Positions 48,784 through 59,165 are shown, counted from the first letter of the stretch. The stretch is DNA of 64,000 bases from Penicillium oxalicum (GCF_001723175.1 NC_064651.1:3534001-3598000); one strand, 5' to 3'. Numbers and translations: made by a program. The notes: generated from the sequence alone by a model not told the origin.

Positions 48784-49205
48784 ACTGGGCCGATATTGTC
48801 GGTACAAATAATGTTGATATCGTCACGAGCTCAAAATAGGGGAATATGTCCCACGCGCCCTAGACGCGGATGACCTGGCAAGAATAGCCAATCACATGAT
48901 CTGAAAAGCAGTCTCAAGACTTTCAAGCGGCAATTGATTGATCAGCATCGCACCTCCAAGACATGTCATCAAGGACGTGTCAGTATGAGACGGGCGTCTA
49001 TGCACTCTTAAAGAAGCTATCCTGGCTATGGGAGCACCATGCCAGAGCCTAGGAAAAGCGCAAATATGGCGGCGCTAACCAGACCTATGCATGCGATGGA
49101 AGAATATATATAGTGATCCCTTCTGCTCTTGGGTGATGCTACTACGAGGATTCCAGACACACTGATTTAATCCACACAGAACCTTTATGAAGCTCAGAGG
49201 CCACC
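48784..49205. promoter_or_regulatory. 422-bp divergent intergenic region between kinase and small gene
   Basis: The kinase (-) and the 104-aa gene (+) are head to head across 422 bp, so they may share a promoter. A TATATATA run lies at about 49106-49112, upstream of the + gene. No specific operator is recognised. Confidence 0.4.
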
Positions 49206-49579
49206 ATGTCCCCCATTCCCCGACATGCTGTAAAATTCACCCAGAGAATCCGCAACTCTGTTCTACGTAATCGTACCCTGACCCTCATTGAAACCGCTAC
49301 GGAGAAGCCCGACCTAGCGCATTTCACCATCGCCACCCTCAAGTAACCTAGCAAAATGTCAATATTATGAGGTCATTACTTCCAAAAATTTACCATTGTA
49401 GAAACCCGTCGCACACGAGTCATACCGACCTCAAGGCGCACGCTACAGCATTATTGGCAACCGATGAACAATACAAGAACAAGAAAGTACAGCCGGTTCA
49501 TATCTATCATGATGAAGAGGGGCGCTATACTGGCCATGTTCTGTATGCCGAAAGAGATATGAAACCGTCGGATGAATAA
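49206..49579 (+). CDS. Small conserved-looking fungal protein of unknown function (104 aa)
   Basis: Exons 49206-49342 and 49402-49579, with a 59-bp intron (GTAACC...TTGTAG), give 104 aa in frame. It starts MSPIPRHAVKFTQRIRNSV, continues with a basic amphipathic region and TLIETATEKPDLAHFTIAT, then a charged hydrophilic C-terminus (VQPVHIYHDEEGRYTGHVLY, ERDMKPSDE). There is no signal peptide or membrane segment. The N-terminal RHAVKFTQRIRNSVLRNR could be a mitochondrial targeting helix or a nucleic-acid-binding patch. I do not recognise a family. Intact splice sites and an even frame suggest selection. It lies inside the inverted-repeat element, divergent from the kinase. Confidence 0.7.
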
Positions 49580-50124
49580 GCTACAGTGCTACGATGACGT
49601 TTCGAACGCTATTGCCCGTATCATGTTCAGAATGCAATGATGATCTTTGTTGGCTGGGGCTGATCCCTGTCTTTTTGTCATACGAACGTTTTCTTTTGGT
49701 CATAGCCTTATAGTGCGTGGAGGCATGGCCACTTATTCATGATTCCATCTTTCTCTGAATACTTTTTGCCCAATGCTATCAATCGGACACTGTTAAGAGA
49801 ATTCGGAATCTAATAATTTGAGGATCAGTTATCACAAATCGTTGGATACACCTATTGCGCTCGAACGGTTGACCATGGTGAATGATTTTGCTGCAAATGT
49901 CTCAACTTGTTGTCATCATATGGCACCTCTGGGTTGTGTTGTCCAGGGACTGCGGGCATGGAGAGGCAGGCGTTTTGGAAGATTTAGCACCACGTCGAGT
50001 ACATGAATACGAAGACTGATACACCGTAGTTTCTGCTACATAAACAATCTGACAATTTGGACCTACTCTGTCCAATAATCGATGTTGGAAGCCCGAACGC
50101 CGTGATGCTTCAATGACCACCTGT
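49580..50124. other. Intergenic region inside the element
   Basis: About 545 bp, AT-rich, between the small gene and the 3' end of the right-hand pseudogene. No supported feature. One boundary of the proposed cargo should lie here. Confidence 0.5.
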
Positions 50125-51474
50125 CTAAAGAATCTCATAAATACGCACCGCTTGCTTCACCTCCTTGACCCACTTTGCGATATTCTCTACAAATCGACGT
50201 ACGATGCCTATTTTTATTCCTCTCTCGATTGAAAAATTTGGGTCTTGGTCCTTGTACACTTGCTCGAGATCGAGGCCGTTCTCGAGCATCACCTCGCACG
50301 TTTGTCGGAATGCGGCTTTGAGGGTATCCCTTTCGACAGTCGACACTAGCCATTCAGTATACTCCTTGACGGCTATGTCTGTGGCACCCGGGATCTCAAG
50401 GGGGCTCAGAGCCGTTAAGTCAACCGCCGCTTTAGAAGTAGAAACATCTATCCCATGGATGGTAGACTGTGAGGGCAGGATATTAATATTAATGGGAGGA
50501 TATGGTGCTCTAGACCTATCGACGTGGCCTCCTTTGCGCTTGCCTTTGCTGGGCCTCTTGTGCTCCTCCCTGTATAATTCGTCGCGTACGGCTTCGGGCA
50601 TATCTTTATGACCTTCTAGAACCCCTCCCTTCTTAACGTGGGCGATAAGACGTTTTATATGATGGGATTTGGGTGGATAGTGTTTTTTCCCTATTGGGTC
50701 CACCTAACATGTCGACGAGTCGTATCGTATCAAATTATAGACGCTACGCTAGATTGGCTTCTCGCTAGAAGCATTTTCCTCTGTATTAAGTTGTGTATCT
50801 CGTTCGTTGAGTATCCGTTTTGTAACAGATGACTTTCCTCTTTTCTCTCCTTTCCGACTACAGGTTGGGGAAGAGCGACGATCGTTTATGTAGTTGAAAC
50901 TGATCTTCGGTGTGAGCTCCTTACCCCGGAACAAAACATCAGACCACATCACAAGCTGTTTCTCGATAGCGGTCCAAATGATGTCGGTATCGTTAAATCG
51001 TTTCGTCAGTTTGCGTTTGGTACGATCACTTGTTAATACGGTGATGACAGTATCATTAGCTGTCACCCGACGGTGGCGGCTAGTCTTCCGTCGAAGAACT
51101 TTCTCGAGCTTTTTCTCCAGGGATAATGGCCAGAAGGAGCTTGGGGCTAACGTAAGGTCTTCTTCCGTGTCCTGCGACACCTCCCGATTGTTGATTGTCA
51201 CTCGCCACTCTATTTGGTAGTGGATACAGGTTGGCGGGTCCGCCTGGTAGGCTCTTCCTTCTTCCCATTCAGATAGCTGAATGAATCTGAGAGAATCGGG
51301 GCCAGGTCTACTTGTTCGCTCGATTCCAGTCTGAAGTACGCTAGACGGAGAGGGACTTGAGATAGATCGCGTGGCGTACGGGCTGCCGAAGTACCCGGGT
51401 GTTGGAACGTATCCCCATGGTTGAGGCTCGGAAGAGTGAAGTGTGTCGTCGACATGAAACGGGCTCTGTGCCAT
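50125..51474 (-). pseudogene. Transposon-associated unknown protein, 449-codon frame with two TAG stops
   Basis: The frame opens at ATG 51474, meets TAG at 50749-50751 and 50704-50706, then continues to 50125 without frameshift. The first part is Pro/Ser-rich (MAQSPFHVDDTLHSSEPQPW), followed by FIQLSEWEEGRAYQADPPTC, an acidic/basic block (EEDLTLAPSSFWPLSLEKKL, EKVLRRKTSRHRRVTANDTV) and TDIIWTAIEKQLVMW. After the stops come DPIGKKHYPPKSHHIKRLIA, PYPPININILPSQS and LDLEQVYKDQDPNFSIERGI. I believe this layout recurs in multicopy fungal genes but cannot name a domain. Both stops fit CAG to TAG. Its position, about 410 bp inside the right repeat and pointing inward, suggests it is the second gene of the element. 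Confidence 0.65.
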
Positions 51475-51883
51475 CTCTAAGAAGTATTCGCAATCCTTGG
51501 ACCAACCATTTTAGCTTATCCTTGAAACCACGTTTCGTTGGCGAGCTGGCAGCGAATGAAACTCGCAATAGGTGGTGATACAAGCAATGAAATAGAGAGA
51601 CATCATTGCGTACCAGGGTTAGCTCTCTACAGCATAAGCGCAGCTGACTGGCGGGTGGCTGCGTCGGATACGGGAAGGATGAGGGGCAAGAACGAGTGGG
51701 ACAGGCGGGAAGGGTGTGAGTAAGCTGGAGATCATGCCAGATCGCCAGAGCTCCCCTAAGTTTCTACGTGGTTCCATAAAACATTACAGTAATATTACAA
51801 TGACTCATCCGTCATGTAAGGCCATTATTATCATTGTTTTGCCAAACTTCCAGAGCGGTAAGCCAAAGAAAGTTAGCGTATTT

Positions 51884-51949
51884 CGGATTTATTTTCCGAG
51901 AGTGAAGTCGTAAGAGTGCGGAGGTATAACTGATTTCGAAAACTACTGT
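51884..51949 (-). repeat. Right terminal inverted repeat
   Basis: Reverse complement begins ACAGTAGTTTTCGAAATC and ends GGAAAATAAATCCG, matching the left repeat at 60 of 66 positions. The 409 bp between this repeat and the start of the right-hand pseudogene hold no other feature. Confidence 0.85.
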
Positions 51950-53781
51950 GCTGTGACAGTTCACTTTAATGTGATCCACAAACTCTCCATGTTTAACCGG
52001 ATTTAAGGCTGCGACCGTGAGAACATACAATAGTAGGTGTGACTTAGAGGTAGGTTCACTTGAACAGATATATCCTGATGCTCGTCAGTCTACTCTTCAT
52101 GTAGACGTTTTGGAGCTTCTACCTACCTATGGGTCGAGGTAGCGTATCTAGGCGTGCTGCCGCGCGAGCTTGTATATATAAACAACCCGACATAACCTGA
52201 CTCAATCCATTAGATGCCTGCCTTAGGTGCCAACCCCTCACGTGAGTTTCACACGAAATGCCAAGCGCCAGCTTCCATTCGCTCGGTACCTCACTTAAGG
52301 CAGCTCTAAACTTCTAGAAGTCAAAGGTACTAGATCAGTATGGAAGTTGCTCTGTCAGTTCCATCAATAAGTATATGTACATCTCCAAAAGCATGAGATG
52401 AGCCGCCAGAGCTCCCGCGGTCGGGAGCTGTGACCGCTCGAGTAAGCAACTACTTCCCCGATGGCATAGGTGACAGATGGCCCAATTCTGTCCAGAATAC
52501 TATTCCATCAATTCCTCAAGCTCAGCAAACTCTGAGAGACCACAGCCACCCACTAAGAAACGCATGTTGTGTGGCTAGGCACGAACCAAAGGTGACGTTT
52601 AGCTTCCTCTCCCTCGGTTTGAACAGTAGAAGAAAATACACAACTTTTCGAAGGCCCTGATGACCGACTGCAAAATATTTACCGCCAGATTGGGTCGTCA
52701 TCAGTGCATTCGCATATATCGATGACGGTTTCGCAGTCACGCCCCTCGACCATCAACCAACAGATCGAAGAAGCGTGGCCTGGTGGCACTGCAGAAGAAG
52801 AGAATTAAAGCCCACCAACAAGACGCGCAGTCACACCAGGCGGTCAAGTCTAGGCTAAGTGACGCTAGTGCGGTGGGTTGGCCGCGGGAGGAGATCTACA
52901 GCCTCTCGACTCACAGGCCACGCTGAGATTGATGGTACTTACGACGCTACATGGACATGCACCGACCGTCCACCTCTTTGTTTACTGTCAGACAGGCATT
53001 TTTTTTTTAAAAAAAAAATTAATTTAATATGTAAATATTCAAAAAAAGCTGATTCAAGGGGTATAAAGAGACACGTGAAATATTTTGGTAGGGAGCCATG
53101 AGTGGGGAGTACCAGGGACCGATGCGTAACCGGTAGTACTCCAGTACCTAGATATGTACCTCATGCAGACTGGTACGGACTTGAGAGAGAAGTACTACAT
53201 CTACCATGTAGATCGTGGTCCTCACACGCGTGACGGGAATTTTCACCCATGCTCACTGAGGGGCGAAAGCTCAAGACCAGCGGAACTACGAACGATCTTG
53301 CCTTCAGTCGACGTGTACTTGGAAATCTCCACAGACACGACAGGGTTCCTGGATCTTCGAAGGGGAATCGTCGCTGAAGTGAAGCTCGGATCTGTGAATC
53401 AAGGAATTGATCAGAGCTGTACAACAAGCAGTACTCAACAGCATCTATCACTTGAATGAAAAGGGTCCATTCATTCTGCTCGGCCAAATGGAAGACCAGC
53501 CGTCCAGTCTCCTAATTTGGTCCACCGCCGCGTGTGAAAAAAAAAGTGACGGTGACTGATCGTACACTGTAGATCCGAGTACACAACAACCTCCTTTTCG
53601 TTACGACCCTACGATAGTACATGATACTGTCCATTCGAGTTGTATAAAGCATTCTTTTTCCTCATCCACACTTCTCGGTCCTTCGTCTACTCCCTCCCTC
53701 TTCCATCCTTCTCGCCTGTGTGGTGTCAATCTCCTTTTTCACGCTTCAAGTTTTCTCTACGTCCAGCCCCTCCCCCACATC
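51950..53781. other. Intergenic region between the transposon and HMG-CoA synthase
   Basis: About 1.8 kb with no supported gene. An A/T tract (T run followed by A run) lies at 53000-53022. The last 140 bp are a pyrimidine-rich promoter/leader (CTCCCTCTTCC, then CTTTTTCACG) leading to the HMG-CoA synthase ATG. Confidence 0.55.
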
Positions 53782-55344
53782 ATGTCTGCCCGCCCCCAGA
53801 ACATCGGCATCAAGGCCATTGAGGTCTACTTCCCTCTCAGGTAAGCCTATGGGAACCCGCAAGCTTAAACTTGGGTATGGAATTTGTTCTGATCCGGTGG
53901 TTTTCGTCGTCTCTAGTGCGTCGACCAGGCTGAGCTGGAGCAGTATGATGGCGTTAGTGCCGGCAAGTACACCATTGGTCTCGGCCAGACCAAGATGAGC
54001 TTCTGTGACGACCGTGAGGGTATGTACAACATTCTGGCACAAGTGCACCGGGGAGAAACAAAATCGGCGACTTAGCGATTCTTGCGCAAGAAACAATTTA
54101 CTGATCAGGCGATTCTTCATTTTGGAACAGACATCTACTCCATGGCCCTGACCACCCTCTCATCCCTGATGAAGAAGTACAACATCGACCCCAAGTCTAT
54201 CGGCCGCCTCGAGGTCGGCACCGAGACCCTTCTGGACAAGTCCAAGTCCGTCAAGTCTGTTCTGATGCAGCTGTTCACTCCTTCGGGCAACACCAACATC
54301 GAGGGTATCGACACCGTCAACGCCTGCTACGGTGGTACCAATGCCGTCTTCAACAGTCTCAACTGGCTCGAGTCTTCCGCTTGGGATGGTCGTAACGCGA
54401 TCGTCGTCTGCGGTGACATTGCCCTGTATGCCGCGGGTGCTGCCCGTCCCACTGGTGGTGCTGGATGTGTTGCCATGCTCATCGGCCCTGACGCCCCCAT
54501 CGTCTTCGAGCCTGGTCTCCGTGGCTCCTACCTGACCCACGCCTACGACTTCTACAAGCCCGACCTTACCAGCGAATACCCCGTCGTTGACGGCCACCAC
54601 TCTCTCCGTTGCTACACCGAGGCCGTTGACGCCTGCTACAAGGCCTACCACGCCCGCGAGAAGGTTCTCAAGGCCGACCAGAACGGCACCAACGGTGCCG
54701 CCGACGAGTCCCAGACTGCCCTGGACCGGTTTGACTACATTCTCTACCACGCCCCTACCTGCAAGTTGGTTCAAAAGTCCTACGCTCGTATGCTCTACAA
54801 CGACTTCCTGAACAACCCCTCTCACCCCGCTTTCGCTGAGGTCGCCCCCGAACTGCGCGACCTGGACTACGCCGCGTCCCTGACCGACAAGGCCGTCGAG
54901 AAGACCTTCATGGGGCTGACCAAGAAGCGCTTCGCTGAGCGTGTGCAGCCCGGTCTCCAGGTCGCTACTCTCTGTGGTAACATGTACACTGCCACCGTCT
55001 ACGCCGGTCTTGCCAGTCTTCTGAGCCACGTCACCTTCTCTCCCAGCGAACCCAAGCGCATTGCCCTCTTCTCCTACGGCAGTGGTCTGGCCTCTTCCAT
55101 GTTCAGTGCCAAGATCGTTGGCGACGTGTCCGAGATGGTGGAGAAGCTCGATCTGAAGAACCGCCTGGAGGCTCGCACCGTCTTGACCCCCAAGGCTTAC
55201 GACGAGATGTGCCAGCTGCGTGAACACGCTCACTTGAAGAAGAACTTCAAGCCCTCCGGTCAGGTGGAGACGATCCAGAAGGGCGTCTACTACCTCACTG
55301 AGGTCGATGACATGTTCCGCCGCCAGTATGCCATCAAGGAGTAA
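53782..55344 (+). CDS. erg13: Hydroxymethylglutaryl-CoA synthase (ERG13), with a one-base frame problem in exon 1
   Basis: Exons 53782-53840, 53917-54019 and 54131-55344. HMG-CoA synthase condenses acetyl-CoA with acetoacetyl-CoA in the mevalonate/ergosterol pathway. The product matches the family almost throughout: [43 protein letters not shown], the Glu region [16 protein letters not shown], catalytic Cys in [16 protein letters not shown], His in [13 protein letters not shown], and an end near 458 aa. Exon 2 to exon 3 joins correctly (GAG-G|AC). Exon 1 is 59 nt, but exon 2 must begin in phase 0 with TGC (Cys), so 60 nt are needed. The expected YFPSQ-C would read TTC-CCN-TCT-CAG; the sequence has TTCCCTCTCAG, one base short. 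Either a sequence error or a real frameshift. An antisense open frame at 54160-55233 is a shadow of biased codon use. Confidence 0.95.
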
Positions 55345-57209
55345 GAAGATCGAGATGCTCCTTGCTGTTTTGCTTTTTTTTTCCCCTTCTTTTTTCTCGT
55401 CCTTATTCTTCAGCCGTGGGATACGACCCTTGTTCAGACGGTTTCAGAAAAGATTCCCCCCTTTAGCGTTTCCTTTGATTTTGCCTTCACTTCAATGATC
55501 TTCGTCATGATGTCCCCGCGGCATCATATTCTTCGTGTGGGATTTGCATTTGGGTATAGAACATGCGAGGCCTCGAGTCATTGCGTACGTTTGTCCATCT
55601 CCTTTTCCCATTGCCCTTGTCATGACCTGGAATTTGGGATTCTCTTTTACCTTACTGAGGACTATTTTAATATTCCGCCCTCTTATGGGCGGCAACGAAT
55701 GTGATGAGCTAAGCCAGTCCCTGGATTCCCATTCATCTCAATCTTAGATCACTGCTTTCCCGTACGGCATGCTCTACACCACCGTAACTGGGCACTTGCG
55801 AAGTTTCGGTACCGGATGAGATGAAGCTGCTTCGCGACAGACAGTGGGAGACCAGTTCGTTGCATGATCGGGTCCACAATCGAACCCCAGATCAGTCTTG
55901 TAGTCTTGCACGATCGCGACTCACAATCTTCATGAACATGTTTACAAGGAACACCCGGTCCCCTGTCCAGATCGGGGGGTGAAGATCGCCGAGTAATTTG
56001 CCAACATTTCGCTCTGCTATCCTCTCTCATTGGCCAAATGGCCTTCTTTTCAGTTTTGAAACACGAACCGAATCTCTGCTAATTATGGGACAAAAACTGA
56101 AGACTGTCGTGAAGGTGTTCCAAGCAGAGAACGTGCGTGACGATGGAGCCTCGGCGCGTATTTGAGACTCGTCCATACAGCTGTAGCCGCCGACCACTTC
56201 TGATCACACCTCCACACCTCTCCCTTCTGCACACACCACACCAGACAAACACTTACCCACCCCCATGTTTGTCTTCTTTTAGAGAACCACCGACCCTTGA
56301 TGGGATCCAAGAGCCTTCATGCATTGTCGCAGCACACGCCGGGCTATTTTTATCCCCCCTTTCATCGAGCCCTAAGCGCCCATCGCTGGGCGATTCCTGA
56401 GGCATGGCGCGTTCTCCTTCGGGCAAGTGCGCTGGTCGGAGAAGCCGTTAATTAACCAAGAAAATGGGACCTAATTGTTGCTGAATTTAGAAGTATTTGC
56501 TCACACTGCAGTCCGCTAAACCTGACTCGGTATCTGAAGAATGACATCGAAGCCGTAGCAAAATATAGCAACACTTTAACGCGCGACTGTCCGCTGAAAC
56601 GGCACTATCCCGAGAAGAATCCTCCCCAAAGAGGCCTTAGCCAGAGTTTCAGAGCCAGAGACTGGCCCCTGGCGCGCGACCTCAGGCATCGTGGTCGGCA
56701 ATTTCGCGTTTCATCGCGTGAGAAGCTGTCAAGATCTGAGCTAGGATCCCCAAAAAAAGAATAGGAGCCTCCTTTGGCGTCATGATGGAGTCCTTCTCCA
56801 TGTTTCAGGTTATCCAGACCTGCATGGGTTCGTCAGTGAACCTTCCTCGTGCAGTTTGTTTATATAGAGCCTTGACGAACTTCATGGCTCTGAAACTTGC
56901 TTCACGGACAACGCTCTCGACATCCAAACCAGCCTCTCTCTCTCTCTGCTCTCTCTGGATCATGTTTCAGAGGTCGTCTTGATCACCAACCTCGGATCTA
57001 CAACAGTGTCGTTGTCTCGTCAACGTCGGTTTTGATTTACATTCGTTGCTACACGAAATCACCCAACTCTCGCATCGAAGCCTTGGACACGTGGTCGACC
57101 TGTCCATCCAAGTCTGCGACATTGACTAGTGTGGTCATATCCAATCGCTCAGCACACAATCGCTTTGCACCATCATCGGCCACGCACTTCTTGAACCGTC
57201 GCCTCAATC
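55345..57209. other. Intergenic region between HMG-CoA synthase and the 651-aa gene
   Basis: About 1.9 kb. T-rich 3' flank lies at 55360-55500, a (CT)n tract at about 56935-56957, and a pyrimidine-rich promoter/leader at 56930-57209. Frames at 55749-56030 (-) and 56083-56400 lack motifs. Confidence 0.55.
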
Positions 57210-59165
57210 ATGTCTCTTGAATTTGGATATTCTCAGCCTACAACCCCACCGGCCATCTCGCTGCAGGTGCAGATCGAATTGGCGCAGAGTGGAAATTTGT
57301 CAAATTCGTCAATTTACTCCAATGATTCATCTCCTTGGTCCACCATGACTGGCAATACGAGTCCAACTACGTCACCCACTCGGCACCACCACGGTCCCGC
57401 ACTTCTTCCCAAGATTCGCCCGCAAGATATCATCATCGAGCCGATATCTGTCGGGGGACCTATTCGCCATCGCCGGGTGCTATCCAACACCCGTAACCCA
57501 CCAGGATTCGTGCCTTACCCGAGTCGGCCGCCGGTTGAGCGTCGCAGAGAATATGCACCGGAACAATTGCCTTTGGCTTCGCCAATCTCCCCCATCTCTA
57601 CTAGCGGTCATGGTAGCTATTCAGCCCTGTCGTCTCCAGTGACGGTGCATCCCTCTCAGAAACGTAAAGTGGGCGGAGGACACTCTCGGTCTTTGTCGAC
57701 GTCCGGGATCGACGAGGCCACTCTCAATCGATACGGATATCCAACCTATAGACAGCTACCCAAGTATGTGCCTGCACCGCAATCGCAAACTGTGCCAACG
57801 ACACCGGCTACTCCAGTGACGCCTGTCACTCCGAACATCGTGATTCATCCATCTTATTCAAATAGACACGCAATCAAAGTCCCGCAACTGTCTCCAGTAC
57901 GAGCTCCAACCTCGTTGACTGTCCAATCGCCTCAGTACAACTATATCCACGCATCCGAGTCCCAGAAAACACCAACAGCGTTGCTGAGCCCACGGGACAC
58001 CCTGACTCCGCCATCGACCAATTTGATATCCTACTTGACGTCACCTACGCAGGCAATCAACCTTGTGCGCAATGTGAGTGTTGTGCCTACACGAGGCATG
58101 CATGATTACTTCTGGTGGGATATTCGTAACCTGCGCAACTGGACCTCCTTCTCGATTCCAACTTTTGACTCAATTCGAGGTCTCACACAATTGCTCAAAA
58201 CCGATATCTCGAGCTCGCTCGTTCCCCCGGTCAATATCCTTCCTAGTCGTCTATCACCCGAGTCAGAACCTGCTCTTGTCAGCTTGATTCAGGATCTCTA
58301 TGCTCCACGTGTCAATGCTGCACTAGCAGTGTCTCAGGGCTCGGAGCATCTCCAGCTGTACGCTGCTCCTGATATTCGACACACCGGTCACAAGAACCAC
58401 GGCCATCCACACTTTCTCGCCAACTACGCTTCGGATACCGAACGCACAAGCGCCGGTCTTCCGCGTGGCCGGCTGGTGGGCATCGTCAAAAGTTTTGACC
58501 GGTGGAATTCCGGAATGCGCAACGAGGCTCCGCACAGACGAGTCGAGTATCTTAATGGTCTGGCACATTTACAGCGCTGCATGCGCGAGCATTCCTGTCG
58601 GTATGGATTCATTATCACGGAGATTGAATTAGTCTGTGTCCGAGCAGGCTGTGACGTTGGTGACGATGTTCCTTACTTTGGGTTTCTGGAAATCGCCGCA
58701 CCTATTCCTCTCAAGACCGCCGCGGCCCCGACTGTCACTTCCCTTCATGAGCCTGCCCCCTTGGCAACCCCCATCAGTGCACGATCCTTCTCATCTTCCT
58801 CTCACGGATCATCAATGCACTCGCGCCAGGACTCACCCGGCCCAGAAAACGCGGAGGAAAATCTCACGACTCCCATGACCGCGAGCATGGCCCTCTATTT
58901 CCTCCTTATGCTGTCCAAGTCTGTCCCGCTACCGCATCAGCCATCTGCCCATCTCAACGTCGGTGGACCCGGAGCGCTCACACGGCAACGAATCCTTCCA
59001 GAGCCCAAAGACAAATGGATTCCCGAGCCCCAGATTGGTGAGCGCCGTGATGCGAAGCGTGTTCGTGGCTGGGTGTGGCCCACTGATGCATGGCATCGGC
59101 GAGAAGGTGGCGGTGCACCACGGACAAGGGCCGCCAATGGGCAGACTAAGAAGTGGCACAAATGA
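57210..59165 (+). CDS. Fungal protein of unknown function, 651 aa, disordered N-terminus with conserved C-terminal half
   Basis: One exon from ATG 57210 (context AATCATGTCT) to 59165. Residues 1-290 are low-complexity, rich in Ser, Pro and Thr, with phosphosite-like SP/TP motifs (SPISPIS, TPATPVTPVTP). From about 290 the sequence becomes globular: RGMHDYFWWDIRNLRNWTSF, LVSLIQDLYAPRVNAAL, VGIVKSFDRWNSGMRNEAP and RRVEYLNGLAHLQRCMREH. It ends in a distinctive basic and Trp-rich tail: KDKWIPEPQIGERRDAKRVR, then GWVWPTDAWHRREG. A Cys pair occurs in LVCVRAGCDVGDDVPYF. There is no signal peptide or clear membrane segment. The FWWDIRN and WVWPTDAW blocks suggest a family confined to filamentous ascomycetes. 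The many SP/TP sites suggest a nuclear or cytosolic regulator, but no function is recognised. Confidence 0.8.
   Translation: MSLEFGYSQPTTPPAISLQVQIELAQSGNLSNSSIYSNDSSPWSTMTGNTSPTTSPTRHHHGPALLPKIRPQDIIIEPISVGGPIRHRRVLSNTRNPPGFVPYPSRPPVERRREYAPEQLPLASPISPISTSGHGSYSALSSPVTVHPSQKRKVGGGHSRSLSTSGIDEATLNRYGYPTYRQLPKYVPAPQSQTVPTTPATPVTPVTPNIVIHPSYSNRHAIKVPQLSPVRAPTSLTVQSPQYNYIHASESQKTPTALLSPRDTLTPPSTNLISYLTSPTQAINLVRNVSVVPTRGMHDYFWWDIRNLRNWTSFSIPTFDSIRGLTQLLKTDISSSLVPPVNILPSRLSPESEPALVSLIQDLYAPRVNAALAVSQGSEHLQLYAAPDIRHTGHKNHGHPHFLANYASDTERTSAGLPRGRLVGIVKSFDRWNSGMRNEAPHRRVEYLNGLAHLQRCMREHSCRYGFIITEIELVCVRAGCDVGDDVPYFGFLEIAAPIPLKTAAAPTVTSLHEPAPLATPISARSFSSSSHGSSMHSRQDSPGPENAEENLTTPMTASMALYFLLMLSKSVPLPHQPSAHLNVGGPGALTRQRILPEPKDKWIPEPQIGERRDAKRVRGWVWPTDAWHRREGGGAPRTRAANGQTKKWHK

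Larger units (their letters stand above)
46006..51949. mobile_element. Putative Tc1/mariner-type DNA transposon (about 5.9 kb) bounded by 66-bp inverted repeats, with a kinase and a small gene inside
   Basis: The ends are near-identical inverted repeats of 66 bp (six mismatches). From left to right inside are a dead IS630/Tc1-type transposase (+), an intact SRPK-like kinase (-), an intact 104-aa gene (+) and a dead 449-codon gene (-). The two dead genes sit about 315-410 bp inside each end and point inward, which fits a two-gene element of about 3.1 kb. The kinase and small gene occupy the space between their 3' ends, as cargo or as a later insertion. Immediately outside CAGTA the left flank is TA, as expected for a Tc1/mariner target duplication, but the right flank is TG, so the duplication is imperfect. 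Alternatively the two repeats belong to separate insertions. Confidence 0.6.

Noticed and set aside
54082..54130. Upstream in-frame extension of HMG-CoA synthase exon 3
   Set aside because: This is intron 2 sequence; the splice GAG-G|AC at 54019/54131 restores the conserved DDREDIYSMA.
54160..55233. 357-codon minus-strand open frame opposite HMG-CoA synthase
   Set aside because: It mirrors the GC3-rich coding strand of a certain gene; its Gly/Val/Glu-rich composition is that of an antisense shadow.
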